A stretch of DNA of 35,739 bases, from the NCBI GenBank assembly GCA_039908345.1, contig JAMOBD010000030.1, positions 1-35,739 of the forward strand, read 5' to 3'. The DNA comes from Magnetospirillum sp. WYHS-4 (GTDB lineage: Bacteria; Pseudomonadota; Alphaproteobacteria; Rhodospirillales; GLO-3). This document shows positions 1 to 9,078 of this stretch, piece by piece. Numbering within the stretch: position 1 is the first letter of the stretch; every line of letters begins with the position of its first letter. The notes beneath the pieces are model-generated. The model worked only from the letters and a program-made list of their open reading frames with translations, searched no databases and was not told the DNA's origin. The translations under genes and the position numbers were made by a program.

Positions 1-108
1 CCACCACGAAACCCCCACCTGAAACCCCGCCACCCCGGAATGTAGTGCTAACAAACCCGTGCCACTCCGTAACAGTCTGTTACAGAACAGCTTTTTCTCG
101 GGCACTGT

Positions 109-1680
109 TCAAGTTGGGGTAGACAGGACCTGCGAAATGGCGTCACGGATCCCCGTTCGCCGGTAGAAAGCCTCGGTCTTATCGAAGTAGAGATTAGGGT
201 CGTCGATCGCTGCCCAAAGCACGGTGTAGAAGCTTGCGCGGAGATCCGCGCAACTCGGATGCGGCACAGAAAAGCTCCCTGTGGTTTGATAGGTTTCACC
301 GCGACAATCGCCTGCACACGAATACCGGTGCTCACATGTCGCGCACGTTTGATTTAAGTCATCGACCCCAGCAGCGCGAAACGATTGAAGTAACTGATGC
401 TGGAACTGATCAAATGATTCGAATGACGGATCGCGGACATTGCCAATCTTAAATTCTGGCCGAATGGTCGCTCTACACGGAAACACGTCGCCGTCCGCTT
501 GGACGTAGTAGTTCTTCTGAAATCCCAGGCCGCAGTGGTGGAAATAGAGCCCAGCAACGGAGCAGGCGATTAGGTTGCCGAGTGTTGAATCCCGCAACGC
601 GTCACGGAAGCTTGGCCGCCGATGCGCTAGATCGAGCAAAATCTCGTAAAGCCGCGAGTGCCCTTGGGCAAACATATCGCGCCGCGCTGCCCTGCCGAGA
701 TGGTTGACAATGATGAACTGGAAAAACCGAACACCGAGCAGGTCGACGAGGTCGACGATCTCCTCGATTTCACCAAGGTTGTGGCTCGACACGGAAGTCG
801 TAATCCCAACGTCGAGACCCGCAGCGCAAGCCGCTTTGATCGCGGCCACTGTGGGCCTGAAAGTGTCCCTCCCTCGCATCCATTCGTGTGAGTCCTTGGT
901 GCAGCCATCGAGCGAGACTCGGATCCGTACATTACGGGTCCGCAGCCGCTCTATTGATGTGGCGTCAAGGAGTAAGCCGTTCGTCAGTATCTCGGCACAA
1001 TACCCTGCCTGATTCACATAGTCCACGATCCTGAAGAGGTCCGGGTGGAGCAGCGGCTCTCCACCTGACAGAGCTAATGTTTTGTCGTCGAATGTCTCAT
1101 CCCCTCGCGCGTCGATAATGCGGTCAACGAGAGTACAGACTTCCTCGAAGCCTAGCTCATTGCAAAGAGGCCGCGTAGAGAAATTGAAGCAGTGCTTACA
1201 CCGGATGTTGCAGCCCCTCGTGAGTTCCACCAGAGCCATCTCGTCAGACCGGAACAGGCGGGGTGACTCGCGCCTTGGCGCGCAAACTCCGGCGTACGAG
1301 AGAACGCCCTTTGCGTAGAGGCTCGCAACGAATATGCGTAGGTTATCGCCATCCTCCCAAGCCAGGGAGGAAAGCCGTGCAAGAGAGCAGCCATTTTCGA
1401 GTAAATTGAACAGCGACTCGACATCACCTTCTAGGCCAATCCAGCCGGGACGGTCGGGAAAGAGTACTAGATGGCGCGCCCCTCGATCTTGGATAATTGG
1501 CTTAGCTTCGAGGCGGAGCTCACCTCCCGAGAACGATTCGAGCGGAAAGAGAAGATGCTTGGCGCGGTTTTCAGCGAAGCTCGAAGCGGGCCCGTTGTCC
1601 GACCTAACGAAAAACCGCGAGCTTTCGACGTCACACCAAGTGATGCCCCTGTTTCCGGGGTGAAGTACGCTTAAGCTCAT
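109..1680 (-). CDS. Radical SAM/SPASM protein with a possible N-terminal peptide-binding domain
   Basis: This is a 523-residue radical SAM enzyme. The [4Fe-4S]/SAM motif CNIRCKHC puts its cysteines at 157, 161 and 164, followed by LSGGEPL near 204-210. The C-terminal quarter has a SPASM-type cysteine pattern (GDVFPC, then CATCEHRYSCAGDC) that should hold extra iron-sulfur clusters. The first ~140 residues are not part of the barrel. Residues ~70-130 look like a PqqD-like winged-helix peptide-recognition domain, as in SPASM maturases of ribosomal peptides, but this is a judgement by eye. The start ATG overlaps the stop of the upstream aminotransferase gene (ATGA), so the two are probably translationally coupled. 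It is the last gene of the operon inside the window. No precursor peptide is visible, so the substrate is unknown. Confidence 0.88.
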   Translation of the reverse strand: MSLSVLHPGNRGITWCDVESSRFFVRSDNGPASSFAENRAKHLLFPLESFSGGELRLEAKPIIQDRGARHLVLFPDRPGWIGLEGDVESLFNLLENGCSLARLSSLAWEDGDNLRIFVASLYAKGVLSYAGVCAPRRESPRLFRSDEMALVELTRGCNIRCKHCFNFSTRPLCNELGFEEVCTLVDRIIDARGDETFDDKTLALSGGEPLLHPDLFRIVDYVNQAGYCAEILTNGLLLDATSIERLRTRNVRIRVSLDGCTKDSHEWMRGRDTFRPTVAAIKAACAAGLDVGITTSVSSHNLGEIEEIVDLVDLLGVRFFQFIIVNHLGRAARRDMFAQGHSRLYEILLDLAHRRPSFRDALRDSTLGNLIACSVAGLYFHHCGLGFQKNYYVQADGDVFPCRATIRPEFKIGNVRDPSFESFDQFQHQLLQSFRAAGVDDLNQTCATCEHRYSCAGDCRGETYQTTGSFSVPHPSCADLRASFYTVLWAAIDDPNLYFDKTEAFYRRTGIRDAISQVLSTPT

Positions 1681-3035
1681 TTACGGCTCCGTTTGCTGGC
1701 ATGTAGTGGTACTCTGAAACTCCGCGCGCCAGCCTCTATCCTGTCGAAGATCGTTTCAATTTGCTCAATTGTCGTCACAAGCGGTGGCGCCACGCGAAGC
1801 GTGCGCCCTATTGCCCTTGCACCACACGACCGCTCACCCGCCCCCAACATTATCTCCAGGTAGACTCCCTCCTCGATAAGGTGAGTGCGGAAACACTCCG
1901 CCACCTCGGCCACCTTCGGCTGCAATTCCAGCCCGTGCAGGAATCCAACTCCACGCGTTTCACGGAATATTGATGGCCTCCGCGCGACGATTTCCGTGAG
2001 CCCGCGCGAAAGAATCGTGCCGAGATTGCTGACGTGCTCATGTAACCTCGATTCGGCGATGGTCCGGGCGACCGTGCGAATCACGCGACAATCGAAGGCA
2101 CGGAGATCGAACGTCGCAACAGCGGCTCCTGCGCGCGGCCCAAGATGTCGCCGAGCGATCACAATCGAAGTTGGAATAATCCCCGCTCCCAGCGCCTTTC
2201 CGACGATGGTGATGTCTGACGGGACAGGCCCCTGTTCGTCGCGCATGCCGAAGAAGTCCCCTGTACGCGCGTACGTGAGCGTCTCATCAGCGACGAGGAG
2301 CGCCCCATATTTTGCACAGTACGCCGCTAGAGAACGAAGGTAGCCGGAAGGCGGCACGATAATACCTGCATCCCCCTGAATTGGCTCAACAAACACGGCG
2401 GCCAGTCTGTTACCGGCCTCGGAAAATGCCCTCTCCAGCACCTCCTCATTTCCGAACGGGATCGTCATCCGTCCGAATGCCCCACCCCGACTTGGGCGGG
2501 CGAGCGCGGCTGCGCCGCTCGTCCAGCCGTGCCATGCCCCCTCGAAGACGAGAACCGTGTCGCGACGGGATCGCTCCGATGAACCTCGATTCTCAAGATA
2601 TGCGCCGACAATCGCTAGTGCCAGTTCCACGCCCTCCGAACCGGAATTACGTCCCGATGCATGATACTCTCCAAACGGAAATTGGCTGGCCCAATAGCCT
2701 TCCTTACCGAGTAGGTCGATGAGCATCCGTGAGCGTTCCGGTACAACCAGTTCGTCTGTCGCGGCACCAAATTCTAGCACGTCGGTGATGGAGCTGAGTA
2801 AGGCCGGATGTGCGACCCCGAGACTGGTTGTGCCATATGTCGATCCCGCATCTACAACGCGGAACCTCCTCCCAACGCGCCCTGCTTCAATCCGAACCAA
2901 TTCAAGATAGCCAGGTCCCGCACCTGCGCAAACGAAGGGGAGACGCCCACCGTAATGATCCATATGGAGCGTTCCGGTCGCCTCAATACACTCCATTACG
3001 GCATCTTCATTCATTGTTCGATTCTCAGAGAGCAT
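1677..3035 (-). CDS. Class III PLP-dependent aminotransferase, glutamate-1-semialdehyde aminomutase-like
   Basis: This 452-residue protein has the layout of fold-type I, class III aminotransferases, which include HemL-like aminomutases. Visible features are an N-terminal cofactor region (ASGRNSGSEGVELALAI), the PLP-ring aspartate in LLVADETLTYARTG, and the Schiff-base lysine in IVGKALGAG. The usual C-terminal small domain is present. In a biosynthetic operon such enzymes usually install or move an amino group on a sugar or amino-acid building block, which is inferred here. It starts five bases after the preceding radical SAM gene and overlaps the next one by four. ATG 3035 has a GGGGGA ribosome site; an in-frame ATG seven codons on is an alternative start. 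Confidence 0.88.
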   Translation of the reverse strand: MLSENRTMNEDAVMECIEATGTLHMDHYGGRLPFVCAGAGPGYLELVRIEAGRVGRRFRVVDAGSTYGTTSLGVAHPALLSSITDVLEFGAATDELVVPERSRMLIDLLGKEGYWASQFPFGEYHASGRNSGSEGVELALAIVGAYLENRGSSERSRRDTVLVFEGAWHGWTSGAAALARPSRGGAFGRMTIPFGNEEVLERAFSEAGNRLAAVFVEPIQGDAGIIVPPSGYLRSLAAYCAKYGALLVADETLTYARTGDFFGMRDEQGPVPSDITIVGKALGAGIIPTSIVIARRHLGPRAGAAVATFDLRAFDCRVIRTVARTIAESRLHEHVSNLGTILSRGLTEIVARRPSIFRETRGVGFLHGLELQPKVAEVAECFRTHLIEEGVYLEIMLGAGERSCGARAIGRTLRVAPPLVTTIEQIETIFDRIEAGARSFRVPLHASKRSRK

Positions 3036-3040
3036 CGTTA

Positions 3041-4147
3041 TTAGTCCCCCTCTACACGAACCGCGCCTCCGAAGTGACGGCTGCCTACTATTCGAATTCT
3101 CTCAAGCCGAATGGCCTCAAAAGTCGGTAGGTGCCTAAACACTCCAGATCGTCGCATTTCGACATCAGTTACTTGCCCAGCAAAATACAAATTTAGCAGA
3201 TCAAAGTGAGTAAAGCACTGGCGGCATTTCTTGTGCCTCCACTCAAGGATGGCTCTGACGCGTTGATCATCCACTGAGGGACAAGCGATCAAACCTGAGT
3301 CACTGTGCAAATTTCCAATCTGGCCCAGATTTCCGCACGGGCATAGCTCAAGATTTCCCTGTTCGTCAGAGCTCTGAATAAACGTCGGGAGCCAGCATTT
3401 AATCTGCTTCCCCTGTTGCACTGCGGTACGCAGCGCTTCGCAGTACGCACGTGGCGGGAGGGTATCAGGAAGCTTCGTACTCGCTTCTACTATGTCGTTG
3501 AGTGCGGCAAGATGTCGGGTAGTGAATAGCCGATGTTCTTCCCCGGTGAATCGTGCAGGGAACGGAAAAACTGTAACGCCATCATGATTCTCTGCTAAGT
3601 AACGTGCGAAGGGCAGGAATTCACAAATGTTTACCGGCGTGATGACGCAATTAACCTCTACCTCGAAACCCGCGCGCCGCATTCGTTCCAGCGTGTCTAG
3701 CGTTTTGCGTGTTAATTCTTCCGCTCGTCGCCCAAACCTAAGGCTGTTAGATGACGCCGTGCGACCATCGAGCGAAAGCTGGAAGGTAAATATGGCGGGA
3801 TCCAATTGATCAAGTTCCCGGTCTCCAATCAGGGTGCCGTTTGTCAAGATCTGAACAAGACCGAAACGCCGCGCCAACCTACGGGCGACTTCGAGAATCT
3901 CCGGTACAAGGAGCAACTCCCCCCCAGATAGCTTTAAGACTTGTGACCGAACCGTGCCTAGGAGTGCATCCAAGTCGCGGACCAGTTCCTCAACTGGCTT
4001 GCGACTAGGGGCTCGGCTTCCGTCGCGCGGACGCCGGATCAAATTTGCCCCCCGCCGGACGACAGTCTCGGCTTCACCGATCCAGCAATATCGGCACCGC
4101 AGGTTACAAAGGTCCGGCTCGATGACAACATTAGCAAGGAATGTCAT
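3041..4147 (-). CDS. Radical SAM protein with extra C-terminal cysteines
   Basis: A 368-residue radical SAM protein. The cluster motif CNLRCRYC lies at the extreme N-terminus (C14, C18, C21), so no domain precedes the barrel. KLSGGE and the strand containing QILTNGTL follow as expected. Cysteines in the last third (ELCPCGN and KKCRQCFTHFD) look like a SPASM or twitch-type auxiliary cluster. Such proteins often oxidise peptides or act on sugars or amino acids, but nothing in the sequence fixes the substrate. The start overlaps the stop of the upstream glycosyltransferase gene (ATGA), which indicates operon organisation. Confidence 0.87.
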   Translation of the reverse strand: MTFLANVVIEPDLCNLRCRYCWIGEAETVVRRGANLIRRPRDGSRAPSRKPVEELVRDLDALLGTVRSQVLKLSGGELLLVPEILEVARRLARRFGLVQILTNGTLIGDRELDQLDPAIFTFQLSLDGRTASSNSLRFGRRAEELTRKTLDTLERMRRAGFEVEVNCVITPVNICEFLPFARYLAENHDGVTVFPFPARFTGEEHRLFTTRHLAALNDIVEASTKLPDTLPPRAYCEALRTAVQQGKQIKCWLPTFIQSSDEQGNLELCPCGNLGQIGNLHSDSGLIACPSVDDQRVRAILEWRHKKCRQCFTHFDLLNLYFAGQVTDVEMRRSGVFRHLPTFEAIRLERIRIVGSRHFGGAVRVEGD

Positions 4148-4806
4148 TGTGGTTTTCGGGCATTTGCCCGCCGAAAGGCGTGGATGGCGGCTTCACCTCC
4201 GCGCTCGTACAGTACGTGCGTGGCACTGTCATGGACTCTGTATTCGGCGGTGACGGGATCTGAGAACTGGAAAAGAGAATGCAACATGGTTAGGCGCCGC
4301 CAGAGGTCGAGATCTTCCTCAAAGACGAGATCGGGGTCGAATCTAGTTTTCTCCACGCAACGACGCACATGCATTACCATTAGCGGAAGCACGCAATCAG
4401 TATTTTCTCCAAAGAGCGAACCGTGGAAAACACTGCGACGGCCGGCTTTCAACTCCCATACCGGACCGAAGACGAATTCGTGCCCCAACTCGAGGAGACG
4501 AACGCGTACAGCGAGATGGTCAGAAAGGTAGATATCGTCCGCATCCAGGTATGCGATGGCATCCCCAATTGCATCATCGAGTGCCACGTTGCGAGCAGCG
4601 CTCACACCTGCATTGTCCTGCGCTCGGCAGCGAATTCTTGTGTCACGGCGAGTGAAGTCGTTCGCGATTTCCGCTGTTCCGTCGCTTGAACCGTCGTCAA
4701 CGATGAGCAGCTCCCAATCTTGATGGCTCTGAGCGAGCACGCTCTCAATCGCGTCCCTGATCGTCTCAGCAGCCATAAAGGCGGGCATGATGATGCTTAC
4801 TTTCAT
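4144..4806 (-). CDS. GT2 family glycosyltransferase
   Basis: This short, 220-residue GT-A glycosyltransferase begins with the typical MKVSIIMPAF strand. It shows the nucleotide-sugar aspartates in VDDGSSDGT, the metal-binding motif in YLDADD, and the probable catalytic-base region FEEDLDLWRR. There are no membrane segments, so it is a cytosolic enzyme that transfers a sugar from a nucleotide donor. It overlaps the genes on both sides by four bases (carbamoyltransferase before it, radical SAM after it). It is the only stand-alone GT2 in the operon; a second GT2 domain is fused to the LOG-like protein at 10434-11834. Donor and acceptor cannot be read from sequence. Confidence 0.9.
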   Translation of the reverse strand: MKVSIIMPAFMAAETIRDAIESVLAQSHQDWELLIVDDGSSDGTAEIANDFTRRDTRIRCRAQDNAGVSAARNVALDDAIGDAIAYLDADDIYLSDHLAVRVRLLELGHEFVFGPVWELKAGRRSVFHGSLFGENTDCVLPLMVMHVRRCVEKTRFDPDLVFEEDLDLWRRLTMLHSLFQFSDPVTAEYRVHDSATHVLYERGGEAAIHAFRRANARKPQ

Positions 4807-6512
4807 GACTGCTCTGGATTCGGTCTACGCACAAGCCATTGACCCAGGACAAGAGCGTCCAGAGGCATCGCGCGAAATGCCTGGATAGCTTCCCTCGGCG
4901 TGTACACAATGGGCTCGTTCGCTCGATTAAACGACGTATTGAGGACCCAGGGATCGCCAACCTGTGCTTGAACGGCTTTAAGCAACGCCGCGCACATACG
5001 TTCCGGCCCGTCGGCGTAAACCACTTGCGGACGAGTCGACCCGTCAACGTGCACGACAGCCCCGAGCCTTGACCGGCTAACAAGATTGACTGGGAAGGAC
5101 TTAATCATAAACCTCGCGTCGCTACAGCATCCGAAATGACGCCCCTCATGCCCCCCGAGAACCATGGGGCCGAAGGGACGCCATCGCTCTCTCGCCTTAA
5201 TCCGGCTATTGAGATGGTCTCGCGTCGCCGAAGACGCTGCGCTCGCCATTATGCTTCGCCCGCCAAGCGCGCGTGGGCCGACCTCCGCAGCCCCCTGGAA
5301 CCATCCAATGCATGCGCCAGACGAGATCAGATCGGCGGCAACGGAAGCGACGTCCTCTACTCTGACTCCGGTAACCCCGGTCGTTCGGAGAGCTTCTGCT
5401 ACTTCGGCATCGGAAAATGCCCGGCCTGTATAGGGAAACTCTCCAAGGCTTACCGGCTGCGACTCGCATTCGATTGCGACCCGTATGGCGGCGCCTAGTG
5501 CCGCCCCCGCATCATGCGGAGTTGGAGAAATGTGTACAGCGCGATCCGGGAAGTGCCGTGCGATAAGCCCGTTTAATCGGCAATTTAGCGCAACACCTCC
5601 CGAAAGGACAATCGCGCGGTCGGCTCCGGTCAAATGACGGGCCAGTAGTGTGCACACTGCGGACTCTACATTGGCCTGGGCGAAGGCCGCCGCACGAACC
5701 GCCTCCTTGACGCTGTCTAAATTATCACGGTGGGCGAATGGAGCCTGTGTAGCTTCGATAGACGAGTCGATCCCTGGAAAGCGGTCCCGCAGAAACGGGA
5801 TCCAGAATCTCTCCACAACGGCTCGCGCGTCATCAAAGCTCCCCGGCATGGATTCCAGGATGTTAGTCGGCACAATCGTGGTTAATGATTTCTCGCTCTC
5901 AATAAAAACCAACTCCGATGTTTCGGGACCGTACGCCGCGAGTCCCATGAGCTTCCCTGTACCAGCGAGACCGAGACCGAGATACCAAGCTACCGCTTCA
6001 TAGAAATAGCCCAAAGAAAACCTGGCATCGTACGTCTCCAGCAATTCAAGCCGCCCACCCGACGCACGGAACACGGATGTGGATTCGGTTTCACCTTGGC
6101 CGTCCACGACGACGACGAGTGACGGCATTCCACCTGCCAGCGGGAGGCTGGCCCAAGCATGTGCCTCATGATGAGAAACAAACACCAATCTTTTTACTGG
6201 AAAGCCCTCCGGCGCACCTATGTCTCTCAACAACAGGCGCCCGATGTCTTTTGGATCTAGGCTAGGGTCGGCTCGTCGCGCAAAGCGTGGAAGGTCCCAC
6301 CCGAAGGCCACCTTGTCAATTTCGCCCCAATCGACCTGGCACAGATTCAGACACTCCCGGACGGCCAGCGCGGGCGATCGGCCGGGAGCATGCTTGATAC
6401 GCGCCAACCGTTCCTCTTCTACAAAGTGCTCTAGCTTGCCATTGATGAGGATACACGCGCTTGGATCGTGGAACCCCCACCGTGAAAGACCATTGAGCCC
6501 GAGGATAATCAC
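4803..6512 (-). CDS. O-carbamoyltransferase (NodU/CmcH/TobZ family)
   Basis: At 569 residues this matches the usual length of the family, which uses carbamoyl phosphate and ATP to make carbamoyl-adenylate and then carbamoylates a hydroxyl group. Examples are Nod factor, cephamycin, tobramycin and novobiocin biosynthesis. The metal-binding HHEAHA motif is at 114-119. LSGGVALNC and the C-terminal YrdC-like signature VGPRALGGRSI are intact, as is the late VLNTSFN segment. The start is GTG 6512, chosen because GGGAGGCGA lies just upstream and the protein begins with the typical IILGLNG strand. This is the clearest sign that the operon makes a tailored natural product rather than a bulk cell polymer. 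Confidence 0.92.
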   Translation of the reverse strand: MIILGLNGLSRWGFHDPSACILINGKLEHFVEEERLARIKHAPGRSPALAVRECLNLCQVDWGEIDKVAFGWDLPRFARRADPSLDPKDIGRLLLRDIGAPEGFPVKRLVFVSHHEAHAWASLPLAGGMPSLVVVVDGQGETESTSVFRASGGRLELLETYDARFSLGYFYEAVAWYLGLGLAGTGKLMGLAAYGPETSELVFIESEKSLTTIVPTNILESMPGSFDDARAVVERFWIPFLRDRFPGIDSSIEATQAPFAHRDNLDSVKEAVRAAAFAQANVESAVCTLLARHLTGADRAIVLSGGVALNCRLNGLIARHFPDRAVHISPTPHDAGAALGAAIRVAIECESQPVSLGEFPYTGRAFSDAEVAEALRTTGVTGVRVEDVASVAADLISSGACIGWFQGAAEVGPRALGGRSIMASAASSATRDHLNSRIKARERWRPFGPMVLGGHEGRHFGCCSDARFMIKSFPVNLVSRSRLGAVVHVDGSTRPQVVYADGPERMCAALLKAVQAQVGDPWVLNTSFNRANEPIVYTPREAIQAFRAMPLDALVLGQWLVRRPNPEQS

Positions 6513-6584
6513 GACTCGCCTCCCTCTTGGTCGAACTCGGCTTTGAGCGGTCCGGTAGCCTGCTTGGGGTTATAATTCCATCCC

Positions 6585-7817
6585 TCAGAACGTGAAATTG
6601 ACAACGCCCGTATGCCGTTCGATGAATCGGCACAAGTCGTCCTCGCACAGATCCTCGCACGCGATTTCCGTGGCGCCACCGTCCTCTCGCTTGCAATCTC
6701 GCGCCGCGAGCGGCGCACCATCGAACGGGCGAATGATCCCAATTCCAACGTCCCAGTAGAGATCTCGGTTTCGCAATATGAACTTTGCTGTCTCATCGAG
6801 AGTCTCCTTGGTCTCGCCCGGAAATCCGACAAGAAACGAGGATGACACCGGCATTCCGGCCTCTGCAGCTATTCGGAGTGCGGTGTCGAGGTGCTCAACG
6901 GTGAAGCCAGCACGAGCTTCCTTCAAAATCCGATCGCTGCCCGAGATGGATCCCAGAAAAATATATTTGCAACCGGCACGGCGAAGTGCGCGGAGCATTT
7001 CGGCGTCCATGCAACGTACGTTACCAGAGCACGTCCACACAAATTCGTGTTGGGACGCCTCGATAGCACCGCACCACGCCATCACACGCGACTTATCGGT
7101 GAAGAGCATGTCCTCCTCGTTGATAAACGCATTGATTCCGTGCATCTCAACCAGATCTTCGAGCTCAGCCATGATCGACTCGATCGGACGCTTTCGGATC
7201 ACTCTCCCGTAAACTTCATGCATAGCACAGAATGAGCAAGACGCAGGACATCCTCGGTACGTAAATACGAAGGAGCAGCGTCTGCATAGGAGCGCGGGGT
7301 GATCCAGCTCCTCCAGGAAAGGAATCTGCTCGAAGTCAACCAAGTCTCGCGCTGGTGTAGGCAGGAGCATTACGTTGGCAGGCTCAGGTCCGAGGACCGG
7401 GGGGGGGCAAATGCCTCGTGTTACCTCCTGAATAACCCTCAAGAGAGGCAACTCGCCTTCACCGATCACATACACGTTCACACTCGGGTCCGGAGTGCGA
7501 ACCGCGCGCGGGACAGCGTATCCCCCGACAACAGTGACGGTTTCGGGAAACTGCGCCTTAATAGCGCGACAAATTTCGAGTACGAATGCGGCATTTTGTG
7601 ACCACATCGTCATTCCCACGACCGCAGGCTGATCAATGGCGATGATAGACAATATCTGTTCGATGCCGTCGGCAGATTGCGAACACGACAGAATACGTGA
7701 GCCGAATCCTGCGACGCGCAGCACGGCGGCAAGCTGAGCGAGCGCGACAGGTTCCATCGGACGACCTCGATCCGAAAGGGAGTTCACCAGCAATACCGCC
7801 AGTCGATGACGGCTCAT
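6585..7817 (-). CDS. B12-binding-type radical SAM enzyme (class B-like)
   Basis: This protein has 410 residues from the ATG at 7817. The N-terminal ~150 residues form a Rossmann-type cobalamin-binding-like domain (VVGMTMWSQNA, VVGGYAVP, VIGEGE). The radical SAM barrel follows, with the canonical CX3CX2C motif CPASCSFC (C190, C194, C197). The fold is that of cobalamin-dependent radical SAM enzymes, which C-methylate unreactive carbons or do related radical chemistry. A classic DxHxxG cobalamin motif is not obvious, as in many members. I prefer start 7817 because the upstream gene stops at 7822 and GAGGGTGA precedes it; in-frame starts further upstream would overlap that gene. A 72-base gap separates it from the carbamoyltransferase gene. 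Confidence 0.88.
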   Translation of the reverse strand: MSRHRLAVLLVNSLSDRGRPMEPVALAQLAAVLRVAGFGSRILSCSQSADGIEQILSIIAIDQPAVVGMTMWSQNAAFVLEICRAIKAQFPETVTVVGGYAVPRAVRTPDPSVNVYVIGEGELPLLRVIQEVTRGICPPPVLGPEPANVMLLPTPARDLVDFEQIPFLEELDHPALLCRRCSFVFTYRGCPASCSFCAMHEVYGRVIRKRPIESIMAELEDLVEMHGINAFINEEDMLFTDKSRVMAWCGAIEASQHEFVWTCSGNVRCMDAEMLRALRRAGCKYIFLGSISGSDRILKEARAGFTVEHLDTALRIAAEAGMPVSSSFLVGFPGETKETLDETAKFILRNRDLYWDVGIGIIRPFDGAPLAARDCKREDGGATEIACEDLCEDDLCRFIERHTGVVNFTF

Positions 7818-7821
7818 CGCG

Positions 7822-9069
7822 TCACCCTCGCACATGCTGTGCCTTTTCTGCTGATGGACACTGCCATAATGGCTCACTCGCTCCCGTGTCTATGGCACTG
7901 TTCCGGTCGAGCGCTGCAGCCAACACACGCTCGAACCGTTCCGCTATCGACGCCGGAGACAGACGACTCCAGGCGTCATCCGAAATACGCGTGTTCGGAA
8001 GTGGAGGAGCCGTGATCAGATTAGCTAGTGCGCGCTCAAATTCCTCGCTCTTGCAGCAATGATTAGCAGAACTTTCACCCAGAACCTCCGGGTATCCGCC
8101 GACCGGCAACGAGACCACTGGCCGTCCAGCACCGAGGAGATCCGCCATCGCCATGCTCCACAGAGGTGACCGCCGGGCAGGCGCTACGCCGAAGTGAGAT
8201 TGCTCTACGAGTTCCCAGTAGGCCTCACGGGTCGGCGTCTCGATAAGTTCTACGAACGGATATTCGCGAACGCGCGCGAACGTCTGATCAGAGGAAACGT
8301 CCAGCGCCCGCCGCAACTCAGAGCGATGTTGTGTCGGTGCGGTCACGAGGACGGTAACCTGTCGCGCCGCTTGTTTAATTACCCGATCCAGACTCTGGAA
8401 AAGTTCGGCGGTTCCATAATGACTGTAGATGCGGTGATTATAGAGAATCCGCACCCCATCGCCCATCGGCATCCGGTCAACAAGGCGCCGCAACTCTGGT
8501 TCAATCGGCGGAGGGATGACCGATAGCGTGCTCTGAGGTCCGTAGGCCGCTTCGATAAGCCTACGGCCATACTCACTCCCGACAATACATGCCTCGGAGA
8601 GGCTCACCGCCATGCCAACAGCGGCCTTGATCCATGGCCCGAGTCCACCCCCACTCAGGCTGGTGTCTAGCTCTATCCCAGCACCAATTGGCTCTTCCCA
8701 AAATGGCAGATAGTGCACATACGAGACGAGCGGCACCTCCCTCCGAGCCGCCAGGAATGAGTACCCTTTCAGTTGGAGCGCAAGCTCAGGCTGGTTGCAT
8801 AGCAAGACCAGGTCAGGGGCTGTCCACCAGTGGCTGGCCACACTCGCGCAATCAAAGTCCAGACGCAGACGAGCATGATACTTGCTTGCAGCGACTGGTA
8901 CGGGCGCGATCTCGACGCTCGTGAAACGAGCCGCCTCTGCGGGAGCAAGGAGCAATACCTCGTGCCCGCGCGAAGCGAGCGCCTCCAGAAGCAGTTTTTG
9001 AAATACGAACCCGCTGTCCGCAAGCAGCGACTCCGCGTTGCTGACGTTCAAGAGAGAAAGAATCTTCAC
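7822..9069 (-). CDS. GT4-like (GT-B fold) glycosyltransferase
   Basis: A 415-residue protein with the two-domain GT-B layout. The N-terminal domain opens MKILSLLNVSNA and contains GHEVLLLAPAEAA. The C-terminal donor-binding domain has RILYNHRIYSHYG, APARRSPLWSMAMADLLGAG and RPVVSLPVGGYPEVLGE, where a glutamate usually contacts the nucleotide sugar. This fits family GT4 retaining glycosyltransferases. It starts at GTG 9069 with AGGAG close upstream, nine bases after the preceding radical SAM gene, and stops four bases before the next gene. With two GT2 domains, the operon has three sugar-transfer activities, which suggests a multiply glycosylated product. Confidence 0.85.
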   Translation of the reverse strand: MKILSLLNVSNAESLLADSGFVFQKLLLEALASRGHEVLLLAPAEAARFTSVEIAPVPVAASKYHARLRLDFDCASVASHWWTAPDLVLLCNQPELALQLKGYSFLAARREVPLVSYVHYLPFWEEPIGAGIELDTSLSGGGLGPWIKAAVGMAVSLSEACIVGSEYGRRLIEAAYGPQSTLSVIPPPIEPELRRLVDRMPMGDGVRILYNHRIYSHYGTAELFQSLDRVIKQAARQVTVLVTAPTQHRSELRRALDVSSDQTFARVREYPFVELIETPTREAYWELVEQSHFGVAPARRSPLWSMAMADLLGAGRPVVSLPVGGYPEVLGESSANHCCKSEEFERALANLITAPPLPNTRISDDAWSRLSPASIAERFERVLAAALDRNSAIDTGASEPLWQCPSAEKAQHVRG

Positions 9070-9078
9070 AGATCGCTC

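Noticed and set aside
69-83. Palindrome GTAACA-GTC-TGTTAC as a terminator of the biosynthetic operon
   Set aside because: Short stem and no T tract on the minus strand, so termination cannot be supported.
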